The notes under the pieces are model-generated. The model did no database searches. It was not told where the DNA came from and was given only the letters and a program-made list of their open reading frames with translations. Positions 35,617-44,032 of a stretch of 64,000 nt of DNA are shown in pieces. Position 1 is the first letter of the stretch. Every line of letters starts with the position of its first letter. Position numbers and translations under genes: made by a program. This DNA is from Vibrio zhugei (GTDB lineage: Bacteria > Pseudomonadota > Gammaproteobacteria > Enterobacterales > Vibrionaceae), in contig NZ_CP033077.1 of assembly GCF_003716875.1 (NCBI RefSeq), positions 930,001 through 994,000 on the forward strand. The letters run 5' to 3'.

Positions 35617-36450
35617 CTAAGTTAAGCAATGACTGAGTGTCAATCCTAGCGCTAAGCGTTCAGTGCGATATTTGCTGGGTGTCTGATTGAACAGTTTTTT
35701 AAAAGCATATATGTAGGCAGAATCAGAAGCGTACCCTAATTCTATCGCAATTTCCTGAATGCTCTTTCTTGAGCCTAACAATTGCAAAGATAACACTAAC
35801 CGAATGTTTTGCCGCCATAGTGAAAATGATTGGGAAAACTCTTTCGAGCATAGCCTCGATAGCGTTCGTTCTGATGCTCCCACTTTTTTCGCCCACTGAC
35901 TTAATGTGAATGACAAATCAGGTTGCTGCTTAAGCTGCACAAAAATGGATAACAGCCGTTTATCTGTCGGAATGAGTAGGGGAATTTCATAACGGGTTGC
36001 CGTCATGATTTGATCTCGCAATACCAATAGTAAATGTGTGATGTTGGACTCCGATTGCGAGAGGGTGCTGTTCTCAAACAAAATAAGTATCAACTCTTTT
36101 ATGAATGAGTTTACAAGACAAGACTTAGGCTTATCGTCATATTGGACACATTTATCTGGGTTAAGATAAATCGCTAAAAATTGAGTATCGGTAATGGCGA
36201 TGGATTTGTGAACGGTGTTGGCGGGGATATAGAGCATACCATTGTGAGGAACTATCACACATTTATCACCAATGTTTGATTGCAATAAGCCTTTAAGAGG
36301 AAACACGATTTGATGCCATGGATGCGTGTGAAAGTCATCAACGTAGCCAGAAACCATTGTCATCGTTTTGGTGATGAGTTGTTTATTAGAAAAGCCTTGT
36401 ATGAGTTCATTCGCTTGCATGGTTGGCTGCTTATCTATATTAGTTGTCAT
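35617..36450 (-). CDS. AraC-family regulator with cupin sensor
   Basis: The 277-residue protein has an N-terminal cupin-like domain (DDFHTHPWHQIVFPLKGLLQSNIGDKCVIVPHNGMLYIPANTVHKS) and a C-terminal double helix-turn-helix (LSQWAKKVGASERTLSRLCSKEFSQSFSLWRQNIRL, then QEIAIELGYASDSAYIYAFKKLFNQTPSKYR). It is divergent from a glutamine amidotransferase gene across a 69-bp gap, so it probably regulates it. The ATG at 36450 has a weak ribosome site; ATG 36420 is an alternative. Confidence 0.88.
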   Translation of the reverse strand: MTTNIDKQPTMQANELIQGFSNKQLITKTMTMVSGYVDDFHTHPWHQIVFPLKGLLQSNIGDKCVIVPHNGMLYIPANTVHKSIAITDTQFLAIYLNPDKCVQYDDKPKSCLVNSFIKELILILFENSTLSQSESNITHLLLVLRDQIMTATRYEIPLLIPTDKRLLSIFVQLKQQPDLSFTLSQWAKKVGASERTLSRLCSKEFSQSFSLWRQNIRLVLSLQLLGSRKSIQEIAIELGYASDSAYIYAFKKLFNQTPSKYRTERLALGLTLSHCLT

Positions 36451-36519
36451 TTAGTATAAAGTGCGCCATCTAGATTTGATATAGCATTTGAAGCCAATCG
36501 TTACTTACAAGGCAGAAAG

Positions 36520-37236
36520 ATGCATATCCACTTTATTATTCACGAATATTTTGAAGCGCCAGGCGCTTATGAGTCTTGGGCAAAAAGTCATGGTCATACC
36601 ATCACCTATTCTCGCGTATATGAAGGGGAACATCTCCCACAACGTGTTGAAGATGTTGACTTTCTGATTGTCATGGGAGGACCTCAAGCTCCAGGAACAA
36701 CCACGGATCAATGTGCTCACTTTGATGCGAAACGCGAACAGGGAGTCATTTCAAAAGCCATTCACAATGGAAAAGTTGTGATTGGTGTCTGTTTGGGGGC
36801 GCAATTGATTGGCCAAGCATTAGGCGGACAATACGACCATAGCCCTGAGCGTGAAATCGGTAAGTTTCCGATTACGTTAACGGCTGAGGGGTTGGCACAT
36901 CCGCTCTTTGACCATTTTGGCGATGTTCTGGACGTGGGTCATTGGCATAACGATATGCCAGGGCTAACCAAACAGGCACAAATCATTGCGTACAGTGAGG
37001 GTTGTCCGCGACAAATCGTTGCTTATAGTGATTTAGTGTTTGGTTTTCAGTGCCATATGGAGCTGACCAAAGATGTCGTAGCACTGTTAATTGAAAACGA
37101 TGATCTCAGTGACGCGGCAAAATATCGATTTGTCGAGGATCCAGACGTCTTACTTCATCATGACTATGATGAGATGAATCAAAAATTACATGAGTATTTA
37201 GATAAATTAGAACGGTACTATCAATCAAAGCACTAA
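36520..37236 (+). CDS. Class I glutamine amidotransferase-like protein (GMP synthase-like domain)
   Basis: The 238-residue protein has the nucleophile motif GVCLGAQLIGQALGG with Cys near residue 92, and the His in FGFQCHMELT followed by a Glu, giving a complete triad. It lacks a synthetase domain, like the stand-alone YeaD/gamma-glutamyl hydrolase-like proteins. It may hydrolyse glutamine or a gamma-glutamyl compound; the true substrate is unknown. A hairpin downstream (37299-37328) may end its transcript. Confidence 0.85.
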   Translation: MHIHFIIHEYFEAPGAYESWAKSHGHTITYSRVYEGEHLPQRVEDVDFLIVMGGPQAPGTTTDQCAHFDAKREQGVISKAIHNGKVVIGVCLGAQLIGQALGGQYDHSPEREIGKFPITLTAEGLAHPLFDHFGDVLDVGHWHNDMPGLTKQAQIIAYSEGCPRQIVAYSDLVFGFQCHMELTKDVVALLIENDDLSDAAKYRFVEDPDVLLHHDYDEMNQKLHEYLDKLERYYQSKH

Positions 37237-37298
37237 GTCGTTTTTCGGTGTTTTCTCAGGGAATACTCTGGCTCTGCAAAACCTAAACCAATCAATCG

Positions 37299-37328
37299 AG
37301 GAAGTCACAATGCTGTTTGTGACTTCCT
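37299..37328 (+). terminator. Perfect inverted repeat between the amidotransferase and sensor kinase genes
   Basis: AGGAAGTCACAA and TTGTGACTTCCT form a 12-bp stem with a six-base loop. An ATG with a Shine-Dalgarno-like GAGGAAG happens to lie inside the hairpin at 37310, but it is more easily explained as part of the stem. The T tract is short, so it may be an operator instead. Confidence 0.5.
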
Positions 37329-37435
37329 TTGAGTGGATTGACGCTACTATCTCTAGATGTCGCCATTTTTTACGCTTTTTTTACGCGAACCCAGATTGCG
37401 CATCTGATAGAGTCGCTGTTAAATTTTCATTTCAA

Positions 37436-38476
37436 ATGACGGCTATGACCATGAGTTGGCTACAGAAGCGTTACCTTTTATCCGCGTCGGTGTTGGTTTT
37501 GGCACTTGTCGTCTCTTTCGGACTTGATCACTGGTTAGGCTCCACAATGGCTGTGTTACTGATACTCCAGCTTTCTATTGTTGTCATTGCTCTCCATTGT
37601 CACTCACGACTCGCTTATGTGGCGGCGATTGCCGAAGCCGTCAGTTTCAACTTTCTCTTTACCACGCCTCGATATTCGCTTCAGATGTTCCACTTAGATG
37701 ACATCATCAATTTAGTCGTTTTTATTGTGGTGGCCTTTACCACCAGCCAACTCGCCGAGCGATATCGACGTCAATACAATGCGCTAAAACAAGTGCAATT
37801 GCGCCACCAAATTTTGCTCTCTGTATCCCATGACTTGCGAACCCCGCTCGCGGGGATTATCGGTAACCTTACCACCTTCAAAGAATATCAGATGCAACTG
37901 CAAGCCAAAGAAAAGGATGAACTGCTCGACAGTGCCATCAAAGAGAGTCATCGCTTGCATCAATACATAGAGAACCTGTTGCAAGCAACGAAATTGCAGC
38001 ACGGCGTGGTTCGCATCCAGAAGCAACAAGAATCCATTGTACACATTGTAAAAAGTGTCATCGGCCGTTTCTCCTCATCGACTACTCGTATTGAGGTGGT
38101 CGTAAATGGGGCGGTGCCATCGGTTGAAGTCAGTCGGGCTTTGTTAGAGCAAGCGTTATTCAATGTGCTAGACAATGCGCTGCGTTATTCTCCCAAGGAT
38201 AAACAGGTCAGTGTGACGATGTATCAGAGCCAGCAGAATGTGGTGATTGATGTTTACAATCAAGGGCAATCACTGCAACCCGAAGACGCACAACGAATGT
38301 TTGAGCTGTTTTATTCCGACAAGGAAAAAAGAAGTGACGATTCTGGCTCGGGACTTGGATTGAGTGTGGCTCAAGGTGTGATCTCAGTCCACCAAGGCGA
38401 TATTGAGTGTGTCGACGTACCACAAGGTTGTTTGATTCGGATTGTGCTGCCTAGCAGTCAACAAGGAGAACAGTAA
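37436..38476 (+). CDS. Short KdpD-like sensor histidine kinase
   Basis: The protein resembles only the C-terminal half of KdpD. Membrane segments of the DUF4118 type (LLSASVLVLALVVSFGLDHWLG, VAAIAEAVSFNFLFTTPRYSLQM, IINLVVFIVVAFTTSQLAERYR) are followed by the phosphoacceptor H-box SVSHDLRTPLAGIIGNL, the N-box LFNVLDNALRYSP and the G-box SGSGLGLSVAQGVI. The large N-terminal KdpD sensor and USP domains are absent, so about 345 residues remain. A frame starting at 37310 exists, but that start lies in a hairpin; 37436, 37445 and 37451 are better candidates. Context suggests sensing of K+ or turgor. Confidence 0.85.
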   Translation: MTAMTMSWLQKRYLLSASVLVLALVVSFGLDHWLGSTMAVLLILQLSIVVIALHCHSRLAYVAAIAEAVSFNFLFTTPRYSLQMFHLDDIINLVVFIVVAFTTSQLAERYRRQYNALKQVQLRHQILLSVSHDLRTPLAGIIGNLTTFKEYQMQLQAKEKDELLDSAIKESHRLHQYIENLLQATKLQHGVVRIQKQQESIVHIVKSVIGRFSSSTTRIEVVVNGAVPSVEVSRALLEQALFNVLDNALRYSPKDKQVSVTMYQSQQNVVIDVYNQGQSLQPEDAQRMFELFYSDKEKRSDDSGSGLGLSVAQGVISVHQGDIECVDVPQGCLIRIVLPSSQQGEQ

Positions 38477-39184
38477 ATGAATTACAAAATACTGGTGGTG
38501 GATGATGAGCCTCAAATCCAAACGTTTATGCGTATTTCTTTGGCGGCTGAAGGCTTTGATTACGTAGGAGCAGACTCGTTAGCGACGGCAAAAGTGCAAT
38601 TTGAGCGTGTTCAACCGCATGTGGTGGTGCTCGATTTAGGATTGCCTGATGGTGATGGCATTGAATTCCTATCGATTATTCGTCAGTCAAGTAAAACACC
38701 GGTGCTTATCCTCACGGCACGCGATCAAGAAGAAGAGAAGATCCGCTTGCTTGAAGCAGGGGCGAATGACTACCTCAGTAAGCCGTTTGGCATTAAAGAA
38801 CTTATTGTACGCATTAAGGTACTACTGCGAGACTTAGTCAGTCACCATTTTGGTGAGGATATCGTGACTTTTAGTCCGCTCAAGCTACAAAAAAGTACCC
38901 ACCAATGCTGGCTTTCCGATGCAGAAGTCATTCTAACCAAAAAGGAGTTTGCGTTTCTCGACATGCTGATGAGGACACCGGGGCAACTGGTGAAGCAGAC
39001 GGATTTGTTGAAAGAGGTGTGGGGCGAAAGTCATACCGACGATACCCACTATCTGCGCATACTGGTTAGTCAGTTACGCAAAAAACTCAACGACAGTGCA
39101 GACGAACAACAGATCATTAAAACCGAATCAGGGATCGGCTACCGTTTAGTTTCGATGGCGTCACCTCGTGATGAATCTTCATAA
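38477..39184 (+). CDS. KdpE-like OmpR-family response regulator
   Basis: The 235-residue protein has a receiver domain with DDEPQ, the phosphoacceptor Asp in VVVLDLGLPDGDG, TARDQ and the Lys in SKPFG. The winged-helix DNA-binding domain follows, with LTKKEFAFLDMLMRTPGQLVKQTDLLKEVWG and YLRILVSQLRKKLN. It is close to KdpE in layout and starts directly after the kinase stop with a CAAGGAG site. It likely controls the downstream ktrAB genes rather than a kdp operon, none of which is present. Confidence 0.9.
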   Translation: MNYKILVVDDEPQIQTFMRISLAAEGFDYVGADSLATAKVQFERVQPHVVVLDLGLPDGDGIEFLSIIRQSSKTPVLILTARDQEEEKIRLLEAGANDYLSKPFGIKELIVRIKVLLRDLVSHHFGEDIVTFSPLKLQKSTHQCWLSDAEVILTKKEFAFLDMLMRTPGQLVKQTDLLKEVWGESHTDDTHYLRILVSQLRKKLNDSADEQQIIKTESGIGYRLVSMASPRDESS

Positions 39185-39424
39185 CACCACTTGATGATTG
39201 GTCATGCTCCATATCGGACGAATGGGTCTGCTTAAAGCAGAAACGCCTGAGTCGATTAAGACCTCGTATCAACGCACTTAGACGTGGTAGCAAGCAATTT
39301 TCCACGTGTTTTAATACAGGCATCTGAATATTACATCTGGCAATGATCCTGCGTTGGCGGAAATACTTCGCGGTGTTGGCCATGTTATTGCCACACTTTT
39401 GGACAAAATAGTAAAGGTATTGTC

Positions 39425-40078
39425 ATGGCACATTTTACTGTCATTGGGCTCGGACGTTTTGGTATCGCGGCCAGTCTTGAATTGATCTATCTCGGACATA
39501 CTGTGACGGGCGTTGATCGCGACCCCAAAATTGTCGATAAATATGTCGAGGAGCTAACGCAAGCCATTATTTGTGACTCTACCGATGAAAACGCGCTGCG
39601 TGAATTAGATCTTGGCAATAGTGAAGCGGTATTGATCGCGATTGGGGAAGACATGCAATCCAGTTTGCTTTGCACGTTGGCATTGAAAAATCTCGGTGTT
39701 CAAGAGATTTGGGTTAAGGCCAGCAGCAAAGCACATCACACCATTGTCTCGAAACTTGGCGTGCAACGTATTATTCATCCAGAAGAGGAAATGGGCGTGC
39801 GTGTTGCTCAGTCACTCAACTACCCCATGGTGAATAACTACTTGTCCTTAGGCCACGGTTTGTATGTGGTTGAAATTCATATCAAAGCATCATTACACGA
39901 TACTCCGATTGGACACATTCTTGGTTGTGCCAAAGGCCGCGTGCAAACGGTCCTCATCCAACGTGAACAAGACGTACTTAATCAGATTGATCAGGATTTT
40001 GTCTTGAAAGCCAATGATATCATTCTGTTATGTGGCACACGCGCTGAGCTAAAGTACCTCGCTCCAAGGTTGGTGTGA
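39425..40078 (+). CDS. ktrA: KtrA-type regulatory subunit of a potassium uptake system
   Basis: The 217-residue cytoplasmic protein has one RCK-N domain with the dinucleotide motif VIGLGRFG at residues 6-13, the acidic residue in VTGVDRDPK, and ADS/TDENALR-type strand motifs. An RCK-C domain with IGHILG and NDIILLCGTRAELKYL follows. A single RCK unit of this length is typical of KtrA, not of the two-domain TrkA. It forms a ring that gates KtrB upon ATP/NAD binding. It overlaps closely with ktrB. Confidence 0.9.
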   Translation: MAHFTVIGLGRFGIAASLELIYLGHTVTGVDRDPKIVDKYVEELTQAIICDSTDENALRELDLGNSEAVLIAIGEDMQSSLLCTLALKNLGVQEIWVKASSKAHHTIVSKLGVQRIIHPEEEMGVRVAQSLNYPMVNNYLSLGHGLYVVEIHIKASLHDTPIGHILGCAKGRVQTVLIQREQDVLNQIDQDFVLKANDIILLCGTRAELKYLAPRLV

Positions 40079-40079
40079 C

Positions 40080-41444
40080 ATGGTATTGTGGCATCCCTCT
40101 ATCACGCCGTTAGAACGCAAACCCAAGTCAGGCAAAAAAATAGTCGGTGCGCCGCCACTGATTTTAAGTGGCAGCTTTTTACTGCTTATTCTGTTGGGGA
40201 CAGTCTTACTCAAGCTGCCTATTGCGGCGCATGAGCCTATCACTTGGATACAGAGTCTGTTTACGGCGACTTCAGCGGTGACGGTGACAGGACTCGTGGT
40301 GGTGGATACGGGCACACAGTTCACTTTGTTTGGGCAAGTGGTCATCGCGTTACTCATTCAGTGTGGCGGTCTCGGACTCATGACTTTTGCCATTGTGACC
40401 TTGATTGCTTTGGGAGGAAAAATTGGCTTTTTAGAGCGCACGGTTGCCAGAGAAGCCTTCGATCAAACCGATGCCTCGACGCTTGTGGCGACCGCTAAAT
40501 CCGTGCTGATGTTTGCGTTCACCGTCGAGCTGGTTGGAATGATCATACTGTCTTGGTATTGGAGCGATGAACTTGGCTGGGCAACCAGTGTATTTCACGG
40601 TTTCTTTTATACCATCAGTGCGTTCAATAACGCAGGGTTTGCCTTAAGTGCTGATAGCTTGATGCCTTATGTGGAGGATCCCGTCGTTAACCTGACGATT
40701 ACAGGACTCTTTATTATTGGCGGGTTGGGCTTTTCGGTGTGGATGGATTTAAAGCGCAATCGTCGATGGTCAAAGCTGACGGTTTATAGTCGCATGATGA
40801 TAACGGGAACCGTGCTGATCAATGCGGTTGCTGTGATAGCAATCTATTTAATCGAGCGTGATAACCCCAATACATTAGGGCCACTCAGTGAATTAGGTAA
40901 GTGGCTGGCTTCGTGGTTTCAGGCGGTGACGCCAAGAACCGCGGGTTTTAATACACTCGCTATTGATCAACTCAAAGATGCCACAACCGCGATCATTCTG
41001 GTGCTGATGTTCATTGGCGGCGGCTCGTTAAGTACCGCCAGTGGCATCAAAGTCGTGACCTTTATGGTGTTGATTTTATCGACTTATGCATACCTACGCC
41101 GTGATGAACAAATTCATGTATTCAAACGTGAAATAGCAAAAGACACGATCAGAAAAGCCCTTGCATTGACGATGATTTCGGTTGTGGTGACGTGGTTAGC
41201 CATCTTTGCATTACTCTTGACGGAAAATGCCCCGATGATAGATGTCGTGTTTGAAGCTATTTCTGCATTAGGCACGGTGGGATTATCTCGTGGCTTAACA
41301 GGTCAGCTTTCCACATCGGGTGAACTGATCATCATTTTTTTGATGTATATGGGAAGATTGGGACCATTAACTTTGGCGTACTTTTTAGCCAGCCCACGCC
41401 AGAAAAAACTGCGTTTTGCGGAGACAAAATTAGCCATTGGATGA
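40080..41444 (+). CDS. ktrB: KtrB-type potassium translocating subunit
   Basis: The 454-residue membrane protein shows four pore loops of the SKT family with their filter glycines: ATSAVTVTGLVVVDTGT, ISAFNNAGFALSAD, VTPRTAGFNTLAID and ISALGTVGLSRGLTG. The length agrees with Vibrio KtrB (about 455) and is shorter than TrkH. It carries Na+-linked K+ uptake. It is one base beyond the ktrA stop and shares its transcript. The third pore loop is preceded by GGGSLSTASGIKV, the flexible gate region. Confidence 0.92.
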   Translation: MVLWHPSITPLERKPKSGKKIVGAPPLILSGSFLLLILLGTVLLKLPIAAHEPITWIQSLFTATSAVTVTGLVVVDTGTQFTLFGQVVIALLIQCGGLGLMTFAIVTLIALGGKIGFLERTVAREAFDQTDASTLVATAKSVLMFAFTVELVGMIILSWYWSDELGWATSVFHGFFYTISAFNNAGFALSADSLMPYVEDPVVNLTITGLFIIGGLGFSVWMDLKRNRRWSKLTVYSRMMITGTVLINAVAVIAIYLIERDNPNTLGPLSELGKWLASWFQAVTPRTAGFNTLAIDQLKDATTAIILVLMFIGGGSLSTASGIKVVTFMVLILSTYAYLRRDEQIHVFKREIAKDTIRKALALTMISVVVTWLAIFALLLTENAPMIDVVFEAISALGTVGLSRGLTGQLSTSGELIIIFLMYMGRLGPLTLAYFLASPRQKKLRFAETKLAIG

Positions 41445-41672
41445 GCGTTTAAAACGAACACAAGGAAGTGAACGCAGATTTCACGAATTCATCACCAAAG
41501 CAGTGTCATCAATAATAGCGAGCCTTAATGACTACGGCTAGGATATGATTAGGTATTACTAAAAAGTGTCACCTTATTCCCCATTTAAAAAATAGTAACA
41601 TTATGATATTTATATATTTTCATCTATTTTATTCTATAAAATCCTAATTGAAAGGTTCATAAAGGCGTTAAA

Positions 41673-41915
41673 ATGATAATAGAAGAAAGACTCAACTCAT
41701 TGGCCAAGACTTTACCCCCACATATTTTCAAGGTAGTCGAAGAGTTTGTAGATAGCCGCCCACAACATGGAAAACTACAAATATTACATTTGCTAGATAC
41801 ATACCAAGGACTACTAACCCCACATATAAAAAATAACAACACTTCTGAACTAACAAAAGTATTTGTACATATTCGCTCACATCTTTGCCAAAACAACACA
41901 AGAGGATTAATTTAA
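41673..41915 (+). CDS. Small hypothetical protein
   Basis: This 80-codon frame has an AAAGGCG ribosome site before its ATG, charged and soluble composition (MIIEERLNSLAKTLPPHIFK), and no recognised family. The sequence is AT-rich and unlike the flanking genes. A real but poorly conserved gene is plausible. Confidence 0.45.
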   Translation: MIIEERLNSLAKTLPPHIFKVVEEFVDSRPQHGKLQILHLLDTYQGLLTPHIKNNNTSELTKVFVHIRSHLCQNNTRGLI

Positions 41916-41930
41916 GTCGTGGGAAGTCGC

Positions 41931-42596
41931 TTATCGAAATGTCCAGCCAGGCTGGAGCAGATCACTCTGCAATAAACAATCTAAATTGACATAGCATTTG
42001 TCTGCTTTAGAAAATTTACTTTGCTGACAATATGGAGAAATTATACAAGTCATCATGTTCGCTCCTTTAGCGGCGGTCATGCCGACAAAACTGTCTTCTA
42101 TCACCAAACATTCCGAGACATCGACCTTTAGCATACGAGCCGCTGTCAGATAAACATCTGGGCTCGGTTTACCGTGCTCTTCGTCTTCTGCACTGCAAAT
42201 CACACTAAATTTATCCCACAATTGAAGACGGTCAAAAACGGCTTTTATCACCACGTGGTTCGATGAGGTTGCTAGTGCCAGCTTTAGTCCCTGCTGTGAA
42301 AAAAAACTCAACGCATCATAGACACCCGTCATTGCTTCACCCGTGCTTGAAATGCGGTTACACAGCTTAGTTAAAATCAGGTTTTCCAACTCTTTCGCTG
42401 ATATAGACAGTGCGTACATCTCACACCAAATACGCGTGATTTCATCAACGCGCTTACCCATCGTCAGTTGTTCACAGTCCTGACGGGTGATACTCACGCC
42501 AACACCAGCCAATGATTCAATCTGTGCTTGCTGCCACAAAGGTTCGGAGTCAATAATCACACCATCCATGTCAAAAATAACCGCTTTTTTATTCAT
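41931..42596 (-). CDS. HAD-family sugar (alcohol) phosphatase
   Basis: The 221-residue protein has all four HAD motifs: FDMDGVIIDSEPLW with the nucleophile Asp, LALATSSNH, the Lys in HGKPSPDVYL, and VIEDSFVGMTAAKGA. It resembles E. coli YniC/HxpB, which removes phosphate from hexitol and 2-deoxyglucose phosphates. At the end of the D-arabinitol cluster it may detoxify unwanted polyol or pentose phosphates (inference). A strong terminator lies between it and dalT, so its expression may be partly separate. Confidence 0.85.
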   Translation of the reverse strand: MNKKAVIFDMDGVIIDSEPLWQQAQIESLAGVGVSITRQDCEQLTMGKRVDEITRIWCEMYALSISAKELENLILTKLCNRISSTGEAMTGVYDALSFFSQQGLKLALATSSNHVVIKAVFDRLQLWDKFSVICSAEDEEHGKPSPDVYLTAARMLKVDVSECLVIEDSFVGMTAAKGANMMTCIISPYCQQSKFSKADKCYVNLDCLLQSDLLQPGWTFR

Positions 42597-42613
42597 ACTT
42601 ACCTCAAAAAATA

Positions 42614-42648
42614 GAAAAAAGTGTGGCTACCAAAATCGTAGCCACACT
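42614..42648 (-). terminator. Intrinsic terminator between dalT and the HAD gene
   Basis: On the minus strand GTGTGGCTAC and GTAGCCACAC form a 10-bp stem followed directly by TTTTTTC, a classic rho-independent terminator placed after the dalT stop. It should reduce read-through into the HAD phosphatase gene. Confidence 0.88.
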
Positions 42649-42656
42649 CAAGCCGT

Positions 42657-43931
42657 CTACGCAACGGACACTTTACTCGATTCAACGCCTCTCGCTTCAA
42701 ATCCAGGTTGATCCACCTTAATTAAATAAGTGAAGAAAAATGCTAATACATACAAAGTAGTATAGGCAACCACCACACCTATCGTGCTGAAATACGGCAG
42801 CAAGACTACTGCAATGGCTGGCGCAAGAAAGTTAGACAGTCCCGCAGACAAGTTATAGACAGAAATCGCCGCCCCTTTGTGATTTGGCTCTAGTGCAGGA
42901 AACACAGCGGCCATTGGTACAAACGCGGCCACAAAAATGCCCAGAGAAATCGCTGGGATCAGCGCCATGTAGAAGTTGTTGCCAAAATGCTGAGGGATGT
43001 AATAAAACGCTAGACTAGAAACTGCCATTCCAATGCATCCGAACCAGCGTACAACCTTCATCCAGCCAAGTTTCTCGCCCATTATGCCCCAGAAAACGTT
43101 GGAGAAAATGGTGGTAAAGAAGAACACCGCCCAGACCTGAAGCCAATCAGATGTCGTAAAGCCCAAATCATCAACAAACATCATCGGCATAATGACGGCA
43201 AAACCAAACAGCGACAGAGTATTGATAATGCGTACAAAGCTGGAGTAGAGCACATTTTTATTGGTATAGAGTAGCGTGACGGCACGGCTCAGCTCGGTCA
43301 GTTTCTGTTTATTGGTTAGGTTGTGCATGTGGGTTGGCGTTTTAACATTACGCAGGGCAATCATGGCGATCAATCCGCCTGTTGCACAAAACGCTAGCGA
43401 TAACCACAAGGTGCCATATTCACCAATCCAAGGGATAGTAAAGCTTGGGATGTAACTGCCCGCTACGCCAATACCAATGGAGTACACGGTCCAAAACCAA
43501 CCAAGTGCAGAACTGACACCATCGCTGCGAACATTGTGCACAATGACCACGATAAAGGAATAGAGAAAGAGTGGATAAGCCAATCCGCGAATACCATAGA
43601 ATAGAAGAATTAACGCGTAGTTTGACTGACTCAGCCCCAAGGTTAAGAACAAGACATGGAAGAGACACCACAGCAAAAAGCCGATTCTCATGGTTTTCTG
43701 CGGTGTGATAATTTCCGCAACCACTCCTGACACCCAAGCGGCCAGCGCTGCGGCCAAACCATAAAGCGTAAACGCAAAAGATGATTGAGCAGGCGTAAAA
43801 CCTAACTCGGTGATATAGTGCGACAGGAACGCCAGTTCAAAACCATCTCCCGTCATAAAGATAGCAATGGCGATATATCCCCATATCAGATTTAGCGGCA
43901 ATCCAAGCCACTGTTTGCTTACATTTTCCAT
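42657..43931 (-). CDS. dalT: DalT/RbtT-type polyol permease (MFS)
   Basis: The 424-residue MFS protein has twelve predicted helices and begins MENVSKQWLGLPLNLIWGYIAIAIFMTGDGFELAFLSHYITELGF. It follows the polyol permease branch with GDGFE and RGLAYPLFLYSFIVVI, as in the ribitol and D-arabinitol carriers of Klebsiella. It imports D-arabinitol with protons. It lies third in the dal operon. Confidence 0.9.
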   Translation of the reverse strand: MENVSKQWLGLPLNLIWGYIAIAIFMTGDGFELAFLSHYITELGFTPAQSSFAFTLYGLAAALAAWVSGVVAEIITPQKTMRIGFLLWCLFHVLFLTLGLSQSNYALILLFYGIRGLAYPLFLYSFIVVIVHNVRSDGVSSALGWFWTVYSIGIGVAGSYIPSFTIPWIGEYGTLWLSLAFCATGGLIAMIALRNVKTPTHMHNLTNKQKLTELSRAVTLLYTNKNVLYSSFVRIINTLSLFGFAVIMPMMFVDDLGFTTSDWLQVWAVFFFTTIFSNVFWGIMGEKLGWMKVVRWFGCIGMAVSSLAFYYIPQHFGNNFYMALIPAISLGIFVAAFVPMAAVFPALEPNHKGAAISVYNLSAGLSNFLAPAIAVVLLPYFSTIGVVVAYTTLYVLAFFFTYLIKVDQPGFEARGVESSKVSVA

Positions 43932-43963
43932 ATATTCCTCGTTTTGTAGGGTAAAGGAATCCC

Positions 43964-43983
43964 ACGCCCCTTTTCAGGGGCGT
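43964..43983 (-). other. Intercistronic hairpin between xylB and dalT
   Basis: ACGCCCC and GGGGCGT pair around a six-base loop in the 101-bp gap after the xylB stop. There is no T tract; it may stabilise the upstream message end or attenuate dalT expression. Confidence 0.45.
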
Positions 43984-44032
43984 AGTCCTTGTTTTTATTA
44001 GTGATTCTCTTTCTAAGATCTGACTGTTAGTG

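Noticed and set aside
35475..35620. 48-codon ORF after the DUF2938 gene
   Set aside because: No ribosome site or homology was recognised and it overlaps the end of the convergent AraC gene; could be a degraded gene tail but is not supported.
37310..37435. Extended N-terminus of the sensor kinase from ATG 37310
   Set aside because: The start codon and its apparent ribosome site are both inside a perfect 12-bp hairpin, and the added residues do not resemble KdpD-like proteins.
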